A model generated the notes under the pieces. The model did not search any database. It was not told where the DNA came from and was given only the letters and a program-made list of their open reading frames with translations. A stretch of 64,000 bases of DNA. Source: Chiayiivirga sp. GTDB lineage: Bacteria; Pseudomonadota; Gammaproteobacteria; Xanthomonadales; Xanthomonadaceae. This document shows, piece by piece, positions 63,819-64,000 of the stretch; positions within the stretch are counted from its first letter, which is position 1; the number at the start of each line of letters is the position of its first letter. Location: positions 1,223,117 to 1,287,116 of the forward strand of contig JALCLA010000001.1 of assembly GCA_022647565.1 (NCBI GenBank), written 5' to 3'. Made by a program: the position numbers and the translations under genes.

Positions 63819-64000
63819 ATGATCGCTCGTGCCCCCTTCGATGCCGACCTGCTGCGCCGCTACGACCGGCCGGGTCCGCGTTATACCTCGTATCCGACCG
63901 CACCGCAGTTCCATGGCCGCTTCGGCGAAGCCGAGCTGCGCGAGCAGGCACGACGCAGCAATGCCGATCCGATTCCGCGTCGCCTCTCGCTCTACGCGCA
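63819..64000 (+). CDS. hemN: Oxygen-independent coproporphyrinogen III oxidase, N-terminal part (partial)
   Basis: The first 60 codons are in the window, running off the end. The start MIARAPFDADLLRRYDRPGP and RYTSYPTAPQFH are diagnostic of HemN; the radical-SAM CX3CX2C motif lies beyond the window. It decarboxylates coproporphyrinogen III during anaerobic heme synthesis. Confidence 0.92.
   Translation, partial: MIARAPFDADLLRRYDRPGPRYTSYPTAPQFHGRFGEAELREQARRSNADPIPRRLSLYA

Overview
The window is GC-rich, densely packed chromosomal DNA from a gammaproteobacterium, most likely of the order Xanthomonadales (Lysobacterales). The evidence is the set of conserved gammaproteobacterial gene orders (folC-dedD-cvpA-purF; miaA-hfq-hflX-hflK-hflC-DUF2065-purA; rnr-rlmB; rplU-rpmA-obg; rpsT/murJ/ribF-ileS-lspA-ispH), the IPTL-CTERM-like surface protein, and the Nth gene sitting behind Rnf/Rsx-like genes. 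No phage, insertion sequence or CRISPR array was seen.

1-7011 (+): end of folC, a two-SPOR division protein, cvpA, purF, a DUF455 ferritin-like protein and two unrecognised membrane proteins, the second GT-C-like. 6950-9260 (-): a GT2 / DUF2304 / GT4 glycosylation operon that overlaps the preceding gene tail to tail. 9437-12109 (+): three secreted proteins: a dockerin type I protein, a small protein with cohesin-like features, and a cysteine-rich IPTL-CTERM-like protein. 12228-19017 (+): the miaA-to-purA housekeeping block, interrupted before purA by a long inverted repeat and a partial duplication of the purA start. 19044-23295 (-): a complete putrescine/spermidine uptake operon (potFGHI). 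23431-27630: a TorF-type porin, gcvP under a tandem glycine riboswitch, and tRNA-Leu.

27640-31861 (+): rnr, rlmB and an acyltransferase. 31830-41484 (-): a long one-directional run holding a fatty acid hydroxylase, a cupin-like secreted protein, a cysteine synthase, RNase T, a copper-type RiPP operon (ECF sigma, HvfA/bufferin precursor with eight EGKCG motifs, DUF692 MNIO enzyme, DUF2063 partner, DoxX), a reduced Rnf/Rsx-nth remnant and an enoyl-CoA hydratase. 41717-44765 (+): FKBP isomerase, DUF1289, Nudix hydrolase, sulfurtransferase and a secreted unknown. 44811-50495: enoyl-CoA isomerase, DUF4139 protein, PCu(A)C copper chaperone and uvrA. 50779-60148: ribosomal, GTPase, lipid II flippase, flavin, isoleucyl-tRNA, lipoprotein and isoprenoid genes. 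60247-60486: tRNA-Thr and tRNA-Asn. 60566-63532 (-): a propeller-sensor diguanylate cyclase. 63819-end: start of hemN.

Most genes are housekeeping and tightly coupled (many ATGA or GTGA overlaps). The parts that look less ordinary are the bufferin-type operon, the dockerin/cohesin-like/IPTL cassette beside a glycosylation cluster, the purA leader duplication and the Rnf remnant.
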